The notes: generated from the sequence alone by a model not told the origin. Positions 35,430 to 48,300 are shown, counted from the stretch's first letter. The stretch is DNA of 64,000 bases from Malachius bipustulatus (GCA_910589415.1 OU342630.1:76318186-76382185), one strand, 5' to 3'. Numbers and translations: made by a program.

Positions 35430-35990
35430 GATTTAATTGTTGTAGAATGAAGGGGTTATGAAACATCTGTTTATTTTCGTTCCCGTAAATTCTGGCCTTA
35501 TTCTGGTCAGATTGTATATAATGCTGATATCGTGTGGAGCATTCTGTTCAGTTATTCTGTTCACGGAATGGTAGAGTCAGAATCAAGACTAACTCTAAGG
35601 AATGAGGTTCTCAAGCGCGTTAGCGGTTTTACGAAGTGTTTCGCAACACTTGACGTTCTGGAACGTCACCTGCCCATGCCCATATATAAGGGATGCGCAT
35701 TATTCGGCTCATAGTCAGTCTAGTTTGGAATGTCAGAGTCAGTTCAGTTGGAGAGTCAGCTAGAGGAGTCAGTTAGTTCGTCTCAGTTGAGTTAGTGACA
35801 GCGACGGGATAATAAGAGAGAAAGCTGTCAGAGAAGAGCTATCAGTTTTGCTTATAGTGTTAAATATGTTTAGGGACAACGTGAGGGAATTGAGACAAAA
35901 ATGTATTAATTATAAGAAGTGATTATTCGTTTTGAATTTATTGATAGTATTGTAAATATAGACTGGAATTTTTGTTATAAAAAATTACAG
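35430..35990 (+). promoter_or_regulatory. Promoter-like unit, possibly a solo LTR
   Basis: TATATAAG at 35683 is followed by TCAGTC with its A at 35717 (34 bp). Upstream is a near-perfect palindrome TGACGTTCTGGAACGTCA (35651-35668) that combines CRE-like TGACGT halves with a heat-shock-like TTCnnGAA core. Downstream, AGTCAG is repeated at least six times over 35714-35790. The block could begin at TGTAGAATG (35441) and end near TTACA (35985), as an LTR would, but no target duplication or primer-binding site is evident. Alternatively it is the promoter of an unidentified transcript. Confidence 0.4.
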
Positions 35991-36570
35991 CTAACATAAT
36001 TAGGAGATAAATAATGTGTCAGTTCGTTAAAATATTAAATCAAAAATTGATTTTTAAAATTGGACAATATTTAATCTTTATTTGAAATGTTATATTTAAC
36101 TTTTATTCCCGTTGTTGATATAGAATTGATTTTCTTATAAATTCAGAAATATAATCTTATGTAAAATATTTTATAACAAACGATTATGCATGCATATGCA
36201 ATATGCATGCATTGGTATAACTGTTTGTTAATTTTCTCTCAACAGCCACAGTCGAGCAGTTTACTTTTAATTGCAAAGATAGCCTAATAGGGCGCTTTAT
36301 AATTTACATAATATAAACCTGACTGGTAAGTGGTAATTACATAAAGCCAATACACTTATAACAGAGACACTGATGAGCAGAGACCAGAGCAATTAGCACT
36401 TTTACGTAGGTAATTGAAAATTATGTATTATGTAAAATTAATTACCTGGAACATGCGAACAAGTCTGATAATTTGACAAAATCGGTTTATGAAAAATGGT
36501 TAGGAATATATCTAATTCAATTTTTCACAACTTAGATTATTATAGGTATAAAGGTACCTACTTATAGTGA
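35991..36570. other. Unassigned spacer
   Basis: AT-rich. Contains CATGCATATGCAATATGCATGCA near 36187, a short self-complementary run. No gene supported. Confidence 0.5.
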
Positions 36571-37320
36571 GGATGTTTACAGTCCCCCTTGATCTTAAAT
36601 TTTGATCATCAGAATGATGAGATTGAGCTCTGTTACAAACACTAGATAAAACATTATGAATTTTACTATTCTTTTTGACATGAAGCTGATGTGTCAAATG
36701 TCAAAAATAACTTCAAAATTTTGAGAAACATAGGTATGGGGTTCATGTGCGACCTCATTTTAAAGGTACCTACCTAATTCAATAATAATTATCTACACCA
36801 AAATTATGTTAGTTTTCAATTTTGACAGTCTATTTGTGAGTGCGTTTCTAGTTTAAGCAACGTCTGCAACATCATCTTCTAAATTTGAGACATTATTTTT
36901 ACGTCAAAAATTAAGTACAATCATATATCAGTACAATTCCTACTATTAGTTGACATTTCATCTTTTGTTCCAAATTTATATCTCATCCGAGTTTAAGGGC
37001 GAGGGGTGACACTTATTTGACATACAAACTGTTAAAATTGAGAACTAACATAATTTTATGGTCGACCTATTTGAAACACCTTTATGAAAAGGTCTCACAT
37101 GAGTATGACTCCCGTAACATTACAAAATTTGAAGTTTGAAGAAAACATAGCGAATTTGAAGACAGCAGTGACTGCGTCATCCTTGACATTTGACACATCA
37201 GTTTCTGTCAAAAAGTATAATATACCTAGTACAACAATCAATGTCATTGAATTTATAACTTTTGTATCAAAGTTCGATTTCATCCGACTGAGAATTCAAT
37301 GAGGGGGGGCGTTAAACTTC
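36571..37320. mobile_element. Foldback element, ~0.75 kb
   Basis: GGATGTTTACAGTCCCCCTT at the left pairs loosely with GAGGGGGGGCGTTAAACTTC at the right. Further inside, GACATGAAGCTGATGTGTCA (36678) matches the complement of TGACACATCAGTTTCTGTC (37190), and AATTATGTTAGTTTTCAATT (36801) matches 37035-37056. The 62- and 72-codon frames on opposite strands at 37084-37302 are palindrome artefacts. Confidence 0.75.
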
Positions 37321-38540
37321 TTCAATGTATAGATGAGGATTATTAGCTGTTGGGGGTACAAAATGTAGAATTGTAGATGGACCAAACTGCGGATCAATGT
37401 GGCTATTGGGCATATAGATTCTTGAGCTCCTTTCCCTGTCCATTTGCTGTTGAAATATTGATTTAAGTCTTTCTCAATGTGTTAATGCACCATCCTGCTA
37501 ATACTATATAAATTTGTTGCATGATATAGAAACAAAGTGGTACGCCGGGGTATTTAATTAAAAAGCAGTGTTTTTTCACGAAATAAGTACCTACATGTAG
37601 ACAGGTCTGCATTTTTACAATCTTTATATCAACATGGAATGCACTACGAATGGTCTATTATTACGGGATTTTTGTATACCGTTGCTTTAAGCAAAGCAAA
37701 ATGCAATTGATAGTTGAAATTATAGGTATGAAAGAACTATTTTCCAGAAATTCATACTTTTATGTGTTTCACGATACTTAAACATTGCCCGTTTTGGTGT
37801 CTTGAAAAGAAATTTATAGTTCCTTTATACTCTTCATCGCAACAGTCATATTAATTTAAATTTACATTAATTATTATTAAAACTTCCATAATATAGAGGT
37901 GATTATGAACCGGCAAGTTTTTATTCATCATGCCATTTGAATAAATTACACATTTGATAAACTTTGAATATTTTGAATATCTAAATGATCCACTTCTAAA
38001 ACCACGGAAACTTTTCATCAGTAGCTTACAGTACATATACCTACCTATATATAGGTATTTGGTATTTGCTTAGGTATGATGAAAGTAATATTTTTCTTCT
38101 CATAAAAATATCAAGAAAATGTAATTTATTCTTAAAACTACTGTAAATATTGAATTGAGTAGGTATAATAATTTTTTTTATGCTATTCTACATTTTTATT
38201 TATTATTGCTGGGCAATTAATATTAATAAATTTTCAACATAAATTTTTATCGTTGTAAATTCTGAAGTCCATTTTTCCTATTGGACCCACTAAAGTACTT
38301 AACGAAATATTGATGAGCTCTTAAAATTTTAAATATGCATAAACATATTTTATTTTCTCTATAGCTCTATTCAGTTTAGGTAAACTTCATAAACAAGAAG
38401 AAGCCCATTATATCTTCTATTTTTTTTTACACACAAATGTTGGCTATAATTTTTTCATGAATCAGTATTAGGTATCTGAACTTCGCCTTCGAGTATCATC
38501 AATTTAACTATACTTTCAGGAGAGCTGTAGGTATGTGTGT
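37321..38540. other. Unassigned AT-rich spacer
   Basis: No coding frame with recognisable content. TACCTACCTATATATAGGTA near 38037 is one of the window's recurrent words. Confidence 0.5.
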
Positions 38541-39166
38541 GTATGGCACTCCACGCCAAATCGGACGGTTTTAATTTTTTTTTTTTCATTAATTTTTTTA
38601 CATTTTTTAGTGCGTACTCCTCAAAAGAGCCTTGCTGGTAAATTTTGAAAAAAAAAATCACAACTTTCTGAACAAATGGTCCAATCCAAATTAAAGCTTT
38701 CTTGTTTTTAAATTTTAGTTTTTAAATGGCCTTTACAGAAAAAAATACCACGTGTTTTAAATTAACATTTTTGAGTTTGAAGTCTTAAATCAATGCTTTT
38801 GAAAGTGATGAGTGAGTGTCTCTTTCGATTTTTTTGGGTTTTGAATTTTTTTATTTCAAACTACTATTCTACTTCTAAAAATTTGAAGACCCTCCTTAAC
38901 TATTTTTTTTTCGATTTTTGAAAATTAGAAGAAATAAAATTTCTCTATACTTAAGAACTTAAATCCTATAAAAACAAAATTATTTTATAAAAAATCTTTA
39001 ATTGGACCATTATTAAGAAAACTATGCAATTTTTTGAATTTTATGTTTTTCATTCAAAATTTACCAGAAAGAATCTTTTGAGGGGTATACTAAACAATGT
39101 AAAAAATTGAGAAAATTAAAAATCAAAATTTTTCAAACCGTCTGATTTGGCGTGGAATACCCCATA
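38541..39166. mobile_element. Foldback element with CTCCACGCCAAATCGGACGG ends
   Basis: CACTCCACGCCAAATCGGAC at the left is mirrored by GTCTGATTTGGCGTGGAATA at the right. Inner pairs include GGTCCAATCCAAATTAAAG (38670) with CTTTAATTGGACCAT (38995), and TGGTAAATTTTGAA (38636) with TTCAAAATTTACCAG (39053). No coding sequence. Confidence 0.8.
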
Positions 39167-40754
39167 TACAGTGTGTGGTATTTAAGAGGAATACACCCCT
39201 GTATTTTCACTATTTGAAATCGGGGTTCGATATTTTGTACAGTCATACAGACTGATGATCTACACTTTTTACGATATCTATATTAGAGTTATTGGAATAA
39301 GAGTTGGAAAAATAGAGCATAAAAGAGCTGGAGCATTATCTAGGACCGTATACGTTCCTGATGAAAATTACACACATGTAATTTTCGATTTAGACAAAAT
39401 ATTGTAATTTTTTGTTTAACTTCCATGTAATGAATACCCTGTATAACTTCGGTAATACCTATTTTATAGAGAATGGGTTCCTTTAAAGTTTTTTGTCTTA
39501 TAAAATTAAGTATTCTGCCATCGAAGTTTGTTCCTTTCGAGATCCCTTTATTCTGGAACATATAAAAATACTTTCTAAAACACAAAAATTCTTTCCTTGT
39601 GTATAACTATCCCATTGTCAATACACGCCAATAACTTTCCGAGGCCTTATACCTATGTCCAAGTTCGTCTCAAGTAGCAGTTGCCATGATGGCGCGAAGA
39701 ATTCTGTCCCTGGTTAAATTTTCCAAATTAAAGTCTCAATCTAAATAAAAAAACGAAAAATATTCGAAAAAATATAGAAAAAAATGGATATCTGAAAAAA
39801 GGAAACAATTATAAATCTAAGGTTGAAAATGAATTAGTAATAAGTATAAGAGAAAAAAATACAAAAAGGATAAAACGCTTTTTCAAGTTTTAGGAAATCT
39901 AATCTAGAAAGGAAGCAGATTCAAGATTAGAGGTAACATTATATAAGAGGGAGATGTAAGAAAGTAAGACCTTGTAGATAATTACGAATGATGAAAATGA
40001 AGTAAATCGGCATAAGTGTGCAAAAGTGTACGAAGGATCCCTAATAACAAACCAAGGCGGATGCAGTGGAGAAATTAGAAGAAAAGAAAAGTCTCATTGG
40101 CTAAGCAAGCCATGGCGAAGCTCGGAAAGGTATAGAAAAGTCGCCGAATAACGCTCAACCCTGATGAACTTATGGAATAGTTTGAAGACCAGAATTGAAG
40201 AAAAATACCAGGATAAAAGTTCGGTATTCTCTCTATACAGACCAATCCTCCATTTATACCAGATCTAAATAAAGAAAAGATTACTAAGACCATATTATAG
40301 GTATTTGCAGAAAATTAAGGTTTAAATAAGTTTTTTGGCTATGTTGTGGAGGGCATGGTCCATGCACGGGAGCAGAAGTCGTGGAATATCAACCAGAGGT
40401 ACCTATACACAGATCTAATCACACAACTCACCAGCAAGACGACACTATACCAAAGTCCATAAGAATGGCTATGAGGATAGAGATGGAAGGATAGTGACAG
40501 TACAAGGTACAAGAGATTTCCCGAGCTCGCGATGCTTGAAACAAGCGACCGCGCGACTGGGAAGAAGAAGAGTCAAGAGTGTCGCAGCAGTTTCAAATTT
40601 TCAGGACAGCATAATGTTGACAAATTGACAATGTCAATAGGTAGGAGATTGCAGTCATAAAATCGCAATATCAAAAGCTGACTTGACTGTATTCTCTTAC
40701 CAGAAAATTCAATACATTCAAACAAATGAATAGAATTTTTTGTTCTGGTTTTTG
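39167..40754. other. Unassigned region
   Basis: TATACAGTGTGTGGTATTTA at 39166 and AATACCCTGTATA near 39431 could be ends of a ~0.27 kb element but share few bases. From about 39.7 to 40.6 kb the sequence is purine-rich with no domain-bearing frame. Nothing firm. Confidence 0.4.
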
Positions 40755-41200
40755 AAATACACCTTCTTCTTCTTTAAGTACCATCTCCTTTAAGGAGGTT
40801 GGCAATCATCACGGCTATTTTGATCTTTGACACTGCAGATCTGAACAACACGATGGAGTTACATTTGTACACTGTCTCAAGTTGTTCAACCAAGAAATGC
40901 GTCTTCTTCCAATGTTTCTCTTCACTTGTATCTTGCCCTGGATTATTATTTTTAAAAGAGCGTATTTTTCTCCTCTCATCGCCTGGTCCAGATATTGTAA
41001 CTTTCCTGTTATTATTACGTTCAATATTTCTCTCTTTTTCCCGATTATCTCAAGTACCTCAGTGTTTGATACTTTGTCTACCCAGCGTATCTTCAAAATT
41101 CCCCAATACTCCAACAATTTTATTGAAATACCCCATCACCAAATGTTTTCCACCAGGTTTTCATCACCCTCCATTAAATATTTCTATGAATTAACCCTTT
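40755..41200 (-). pseudogene. C-terminal tail of an RTE-type endonuclease/reverse transcriptase LINE
   Basis: Minus-strand frame (40815-41117) reads IRWVDKVSNTEVLEIIGKKR, then GKLQYLDQAMRGEKYALLK, IIIQGKIQVKRNIGRRRISW and LNNLRQ. This is the characteristic end of insect RTE-like endonuclease-reverse transcriptases (WxDxVsNeeVL..iGk.Re.l..i..rkLqYLGHvmR..KY.LLqliiqGKIeGkRg.GRRr.SWL.NLR.W). HVMR is altered to QAMR. Sequence beyond 41117 continues the match with frame breaks to about 41155. The 3' end lies near CTTCTTCTTTAAGTACC (40766). Strongly 5'-truncated. Confidence 0.82.
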
Positions 41201-41506
41201 AATTATTGTCATCAAGAAAAAACAAAAACTGGTAAGCGCAGATGTTTTACTTCATTATAAAAAAAAACAGCTTCATTTTGTATTAATTAAAATAAATTTT
41301 GTCCCAATTTTCATAGACAATCGATTATAATGACGAAAACAGTTTATCAAATGTTTGTTATGCATGCATAAGCATAACCTAACCCATCCCATAACCCATA
41401 ACCAGCAACAGCCTCCATCCCCGAGTTCCCTGACTAAAACACCTCTGCGGAATCGCTTTATTACGTTTTAGTTGCAAATTTTGTGGCACTGAATGGGGAG
41501 TTGTAG
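41201..41506. other. Unassigned spacer
   Basis: AT-rich, then rising GC from 41400. No feature supported. Confidence 0.5.
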
Positions 41507-41795
41507 AATGAATTCTGGTTGGCTGGAGTTATTGTTTGGCAAATATCCGGGGCTGAAACCGGCCATGCGGATGATTATTTTGCGGGCGTTGAATACTCGT
41601 CACATTATTACTTGCGGGGCTCTAGGGGCGCTCGAGCACATCTGTGCGCCTCGCCAGGATCTAATCCTGCCTGCAGTTCGTTCATGCTGATGGGTGAGAG
41701 TTCCCCTGATGATGCCACCGGTCTGGCTCGGCTAGAAACCGAGAATCCGGAGGCACAAGAGCTCTTAACTTCTACATGCATCCCTCATTCTTTGA
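41507..41795 (+). other. GC-rich open stretch with splice-donor-like end (possible exon)
   Basis: An open frame runs from 41507 (after a TAG at 41504) to AG/GTAGGT at about 41793, a plausible donor. The peptide includes AETGHADDYFAGVEYSSHYY and SSPDDATGLARLETENPEAQ. GC content is near 50%, well above the neighbours. A second frame (41493, 65 codons, MGSCRMNSGW..) overlaps, so openness may follow from base composition. There is no good acceptor at the 5' end. Not recognised. Confidence 0.25.
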
Positions 41796-43557
41796 GGTAG
41801 GTTTAAACTACTATGTATTATAGAGAATGCTTTCAAATAAAAGTTCAAGTTTCATGAAAGACTGCTTTTTCATAGAAAGAAGAATAAAAATGCAAGTTCA
41901 TGTCTAATTGACTGATGGTTAAGTAGTTAGATAGGTGCCTACATATTGTTAAAAATTATAATTTTTAATTTCTTTAATGCCTGCAAATACACGTTTGTAT
42001 AGATAAAAATAATTTGAAAAAAATTCTGAAAATTAAAGAAAAGCGTAATTAACACAGTCTTTCTTATTTTTTGCCTTATAATACAGTAATATTTCTAATA
42101 TGCCAAAAACCTGAATAAACCGAGCTCAGGAGTGTTGAGGGTCAAATAATATAACTGAACATTGCCTACTTCAGTAGGTACATACAGGTAACTGTCCTCT
42201 ATGAATAAATCCTCAATGTTGTCTCGTATTGCAGGATAATTTTAAACAGCAGGCCCGCGATTACAAATAAGAAAGTTCAGCCCACCAGTTCTATTGAAAC
42301 CAACTGAATCGAAATTGAGTGATCGATATTATGAACTTGAACACTTGTGTAGGTGGTAGACGTTACTTCAGCTTCGCAGCCTGTTACGGCTCTATAGAAA
42401 AGTCCTCAAGAGTTCTTGCGCCGGTGCTTGGTATTATTGTATTCAAATTCAAATAGGCGTCAATTATAAGGAGTGAGTTGGACTTTTAATTTAACATAAA
42501 GTTTGGCTACCGGTGAGTGCTAGTTTAGATTAATTCAACGAAATCGCTAATCATGATGTCTGTAAAAAAATCTGCTACCTATATTACGCGTAGATATCTG
42601 TGGTCTACGTGTAGGTTGAAAATTTCAATAAACAAATTGTAACTTAAAATTGGTGGTCAGGTAGGATAAGTCGATCACAGCAAACCCAATAAGTAGGTGT
42701 GACAAGGACAAGGTGGTCAAAAAAGAGACTTCTGCTCAAGTAAAGAAAATTTTGATTCTCTTGGTCATTCGACAAGTTTCTCTACGTTTAACCGAAAAGA
42801 AAAAAGGGGTATTTCGCCTATAGTAATATGGTACCTAAACCTAGAGAGAAATTCTAATCGCAACAGTTGATACAAGACACAAGCGTATAGTGAAGTGTAC
42901 CAAGATTTATAAAGATAGCTTGTCAATCGACAAAAATATTGTAACGAATTTACGTTGAAAGGTTCGTCTATAAAGTAATCCCAGACTCAGTCAGTCAATT
43001 ATTTATTCACGGAATATGTATAAATTATTTATTTAGTCTTAGCTTAACACAATTTATTTATTTAACTTAAAGTAGCAGTTAGTATTTCTTTGTAAACACA
43101 TTCATTAGAACAATACTTATTTATTTTGCACATCGCTTCACTTATATTCAAAACTGAAGACTCTTCCTCAGGCAGTTGATTTACATAATTATGCAATCGA
43201 GGTGGTAGAAATATTCTAGACCCTCGGTATGTGATACCATTATTAGGTACCTACGGCGAATTGACTGATTAGTGAATTCTTATAATACATTTATGAGTCA
43301 CGACTTTAGATTGTGCTCACTTCCCATACGGTTGAGGTACCCATCAGGCACATCTAAGGTGCATGGCGAATGGGAATGGCCTTCTTGCAGTGAAAATGCG
43401 GTAATCCTTAAGTGAGTCTGGAAATCTTAGAGTCGTCACTGCAGACCAACATCCCCTAGCTGGATTGTATCGTGAATAAGGGCCAACACTGGGGAAAACG
43501 GTGCCGGATACATGCATGCAGTCTCTGTAATACTGTGTATTACCCTCTTGTGTCTAT
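41796..43557. other. Unassigned region
   Basis: No element ends or domain-bearing frames found. TAGGTA words near 42173 and 43247. Confidence 0.5.
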
Positions 43558-43833
43558 ATGGTCATGTCTCACGGGCAGGAAATTGCGGAGGTCTGCGGGC
43601 TTAAAGACTTGGACCAAGAGAACCTCATCACAAACCTAAATCTTAAAGTGGAAGTCCATCAGGTTGACGAGATGTATGACTGGATAGAGGATCAGTCGCT
43701 ACTGGACCTAATCTCGGGGCACCTGCCGAACCCCGTTGTATGCAGTCTCCCCCACGCCATGCGAGGCTCTGGTTTGGGGATACCTTTTCCCTTACTACTC
43801 GTGGGAATAACTATTAGTAGAGATAAAAATTAA
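43558..43833 (+). other. Unrecognised 91-codon open frame
   Basis: Starts MVMSHGQEIAEVCGLKDLDQ and contains VHQVDEMYDWIEDQSLLDLI, acidic and leucine-rich, with balanced codon composition and higher GC than its surroundings. It lies 180 bp upstream of the first recognisable residues of a plus-strand LINE endonuclease, so it may be residual ORF1 or 5' region of that LINE. No domain recognised. Confidence 0.25.
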
Positions 43834-44009
43834 ACACGGAAAATCATCGTAAACAAAACTGTCGATCGAATTGCGCACAGTCTCCGCGATGAAAATCGAC
43901 AAGTAGCAAAGCCGTAGCAATACCTCCTTGACAAGAACACCAAAAAGAAAAGTAGGATGCAAGAATTCTCATTAAAAAAAACTAAGCAATGCATCTGAGG
44001 AGCGACAAC

Positions 44010-45314
44010 ATCATCAGAGTGGCTCAGGTGAACACTCAGCATATATACAAAAAGGGCTGCCGCCATTGTGATTTGTGAGGCTATTAACCAGGCTTGAAAT
44101 CGCTCTCCTCCAAGAACTTTGGATCTATGGGGGAGTAAGTCAAAGTCAGTCAATCTATCTAAGTCAAGGGCTTGTCATGTAAAGGTGTTAAGGTGGTATG
44201 GGACGGAAGGTATAACTCACCTAGATCATGCATTCGAATCAGAAATAATATAAATCTTGGCAATACACACCGAGGTATATCATAGCATCAGACTACTTCC
44301 CTGGCGATGGGCAGTTTGTACCACCGGTGGAAGTAGACGGATTTTAGCATGCACTGCTGCCAGAAGGAGAACTTTACCGCTGCTCTTTGGATGGTGATGT
44401 GAAAACCTACAACACCATCTGTGGCAGAACAAACACAAACCAAAGAGGGAAGTATCTTTGGGAATTTGTCCTCAAACACAATTTAGTTATTCAAAATGTG
44501 GGAAATATACCCCCTTTTGTAGCTATAAAGGAAGTATTGAACACAACATTCACACGCTCGAGCAAAAGCCCATTACTAAAAAGATGAAAGTCTGAAATGA
44601 ACAGTCAATATATGATCATATATAGAATCATAGTGTTTCAACTCAGAGGACTTCAAGTAGAGCAAATCTATAAAATACATCCAAGAAACACAAATTGTAA
44701 AGGATATCAATACAATTTGCACGATAACCTAGCAAACATCGACTCTATAAAGGGCTGCCGCCAAACATAACCTGGAATTGGAAGAGCCCCTGGGAAAGAT
44801 AAATGAAGCAATCAGCATAGATTGTTATAAGCAAATTGGCCACTTAAAGCAAAAAAGAAATAGAAATGTCTCTTGTCGAAGCAAACATCTTGAAAAGCTC
44901 TTTAATATAGCAAAGCGCAACGAAGACAAAAAAAATAGGAAAGCTAAAGAAACAACTTCAGGAAATTCTGCGAAGAAATCACATCGCACCTCTGTTGCGG
45001 CTGCAGACTGCATAGAATCGTGGCCAGGGGATGGAGACCCAAATGTCAATAAAGAAACCCAATGCTATCGCCTCATGGTAGATGAGGTTCAAAGGTCTCT
45101 TCTGCTGCTCGAAACGCACTTTCCGGGGAGCATCACAAGATCAAGTGAAGAAAGAGAAGAAGTCATAAGTAGGTCAGGAAGTATAGACTGGAAAACTGAT
45201 ACAAAAACTTCTCTACAATTTCTTTGTCGATTGTCCAACAGTTGATCTCAACAAAAGTTGTGTTGAGAAATTAGCACCTTCCAACCATGCAAGTCACCAG
45301 GTGTGGACAACATC
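44010..45314 (+). pseudogene. R1/I-like LINE ORF2, endonuclease and linker part
   Basis: Read across several frames: RVAQVNTQHIQK and LLQELWIYGG (44020-44140, the QiNlqhs and QEPW motifs), KVVWDGRYNSPRSCIRI (44190), NTICGRTNTNQRGKYLWEFV then NLVIQNVGN (44405-44505, the NA.H..WG..dtN.RG motif) and EVLNTTF. The linker shows SGNSAKKS and, in another frame, FRKFCEEI, with LLLETHFPGS at about 45105, followed by a CKSPGVDNIIP frame reaching 45314. That is the order of R1/I-type LINEs. Multiple stops and frameshifts. Split by the minus-strand LINE at 45323 and resumes at 48462. Confidence 0.75.
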
Positions 45315-45319
45315 ATTCC

Positions 45320-45320
<1 letters not shown>

Positions 45321-45350
<30 letters not shown>
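45321..45350. repeat. (AAT)n tail of the minus-strand LINE
   Basis: Ten AAT units at the 3' end of the minus-strand LINE, read as (ATT/TTA)n on its own strand. They directly follow AATAAAGAG on that strand, a polyadenylation-like signal. Confidence 0.9.
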
Positions 45351-45353
<3 letters not shown>

Positions 45354-48300
45354 CTCTTTATTGTACCATTAAATTCAACAATCATTGATTAGTACAATAG
45401 CGTTGTAAGCGATGATAATAATTCACAAACAAAGAACAAACCGCAGTGGTAGTACACATAAATTCGCCTGCGTAATCAAAAGGTCATACGCAAGCGATTG
45501 GCATTATAACACATTGATCACAATCACAAATGCATCAGAGAAAATTGAGAAGAACAAATAAAGGAAAATTTCCAGAATCTAATGCTAGTCATTGTATACA
45601 CTACATTGTCGTTTACAATTATACATATCCTAGTGACAAAGTGCTAGGTTAATGAATCAATAAGGGTGTGGAGGGGGTGGAGGGGGGGGGGGAGGAAGAC
45701 AGAATATCCATGGTAGAATAGGGTTCCAGGTCTGTGAGATAACTTCGGAGATGTGCCTTGAACTGAGAGAATCCAAAGGTTGCGGGGTCTATCCTGAAGT
45801 GATTAAGGAACTTTATGGCCGTGTACGTGAATGTCCTTTCGGTGGAAGTGAGATGGTGAGTTGGTAGTTTGAAAAGATTAAGCCTGGTCTGATAATGGTG
45901 TGTGAATCGGAAACGATCAAGTTTGGCTTGATGTTTGTAAATCAGTTTGAGAAGAGAGAAGACATAAACAGCAGGCAACGTGAGGAGACCGAGACGCCTG
46001 AAGTGACCCCTACAGGACTGATCTATGGACAAGCCTGCCAGTATCCTGATAGCTCTCTTCTGCAGAAGAAAAACTCTGCGTAAAGAACTCTGTGATCCGC
46101 CCCATACGGCCAGGCCATAGGAGATGTGACTGTAAAAATGTCCGTAGTATGCGGAGAGAAGAACGTCATGAGACACAGTGTGTTGGAGTTGTTTCAGAAG
46201 GAAGCAGGAGCTAGCAAGGCGTCGGCACAAGTGGTCAGTGTGAGTCAGCCAGTTCAAGTTTTGATCGATGTAAAAGCCCAAGAATTTCACAACCCGCGTA
46301 GGAGAGATCTCAGTACTAACGGTTGGGATGGGCGGTAAAGGAGGAAGGCGAGAACGGCAAGAATGGAAGTCAATCAACTCGGTTTTTGTTAAATTCAGTC
46401 TTAGTTTATTTTCTCTAAGCCATAAAGATGCTGCTTCTAATGGAAGTTTAGTTGATTTTATTATTTCAGTGAGGTCGTTTGTTTTCAACCTGATGAGGAT
46501 GGTTGTATCGTCTGCATAATTAACACATAGAGAGGTGGGGGAAGAAATTGAGGAGCCCAAATCGTTAATGAAAATAAGGAAAAGAAGCGGGCCGAGTACG
46601 CTACCCTGGGGTACTGCTGAGAAGATTGGAGCAAAGTGGGATCTCACAAATCGACCATCAGACGCAGGGAGCTGTACCGCCTGGGTTCTTTCCCGTAAGT
46701 AGCTGGTAAAGCACTTTAGGGGCAATCCGCGAACACCAATGCTCTCCAGCTTCCGAAGCAGGCATTCGTGGCACACACTATCGAAAGCCTTGGAAAGGTC
46801 CAGAAGCCATCCAGCCGTTCGCATGCCCTCCTCCATGCCTTCAGAGATGTACTCAGTAAGTTGTATTAGAGCCGTCTCAGTTGATCTGTTCCTTAGGAAA
46901 CCATGTTGGGAGCGGGAAAGAGTCTCAGTCTTATTTAAGAAGTCAAGAAGACGCGAGGAGACGAGGGATTCGAGAATTTTATCAAACACGGATAGTAAGC
47001 TGATTGGTCTGTAGTTGTCTGGGTCTTTGACGTCGCCCTTCTTGTAAATGGGTTTAACCAGGGCTGTCTTGAGTTTATCGGGGAATACGCCGGTCTCAAA
47101 GGAGTTGTTATAAATTTCCGATAAGGGTTGGGCAAGTTCAGATATACAATACTTCGCAATGAAGGAAGGAATCTCGTCCAGACCTGACGACTTTTTGTTT
47201 TTAAATCTGGATGCTAGCCTTATAATTTCGCCAGGTGATGTAGGGTACAACATGAAAGATGACGAAGAGACGACAACAGGCACAGTGGATCCGTGAGTGT
47301 GGCTGACGGTGGGAGAATTGTTTGAAAGAAATACGCTGTTGAGTATCTCAGCAATTTCTCCAGGATCCGTCTTGACTGAGTTTTGACAATTAAGTTCCTC
47401 GATCTTCCGAGACTTGCTTGCCGACTGACAATGTTTGTTTATGAGAGACCATCCAGATTTAATTGGATTTTCGGATTCGCTGATATATATGTCATTGCGA
47501 CGTCTGGTCTCGCGTCTCACCAAATACCCGAACTATCGCTTAAGGCTGGCTAACTGGCACTTGAACTGCTCGTTGGATGTATTTTTCAGTTCATTTAGGA
47601 AATTTATTCCGTCATAAAGTTGACGTATTTCTGGGGTAAGCCATCGAGGTCTGGTAAGCCCAGAATCACGAATTCGTGATTTTCTGAGAGGAAAATACCA
47701 GTCAAAATAATAAGAGAGAGTGTTGGCGAAGCAGGAGTATTTGGAATTGGTATCGGGGGCATCCAGAAGATCCTGCCAGTCAACGTTTAGCAGCTCGTTT
47801 TGAAACTGAGCGAGGAGCAGGGGGTCATTTATGTCCCTCTTCCATCTCACCGCGGGATTACTGCCGCTTCCGTGGGCACCGGCCGAGTCCGGAAGTCGAA
47901 GCGTAGCATGAAGTGCGTGGTGGTCAGAAATAAACGTAGGTATTGTGTTGCTGCAGAATAGTCTTAGTACTCCAGAAATTGCAATATTATCAATGCAAGT
48001 TGCGGAGGTATTAGTGACCCTAGTCGGACTGCTGAAGCATAGTTGGAAGCCATGTGAAGATAGAATCTCGGTCAGACTAGAGGTGCTAGGGTTGTCACAG
48101 AGAACATCAATATTGAAGTCTGCGGCAAGAACTACGTTATTTGAGAATCGGGAAGCCGCTTCAAGTAATTCGTCTAGGTGATAAAGGAAATCCTTTACAG
48201 GACAAGTAGGGGAGCGATATACAGACAGAATCAAAACCTTTAGTGTTTGTAATTTAATTTCGGATGCCGAGATCTCACAGAGAAGAGGTTGCGACAGGGA

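Noticed and set aside
40799..41202. 131- and 106-codon plus-strand frames
   Set aside because: Antisense shadows of the RTE-type LINE tail, which has clear family motifs on the minus strand.
45895..47014. Several plus-strand frames of 60-91 codons
   Set aside because: Antisense to the LINE reverse transcriptase.
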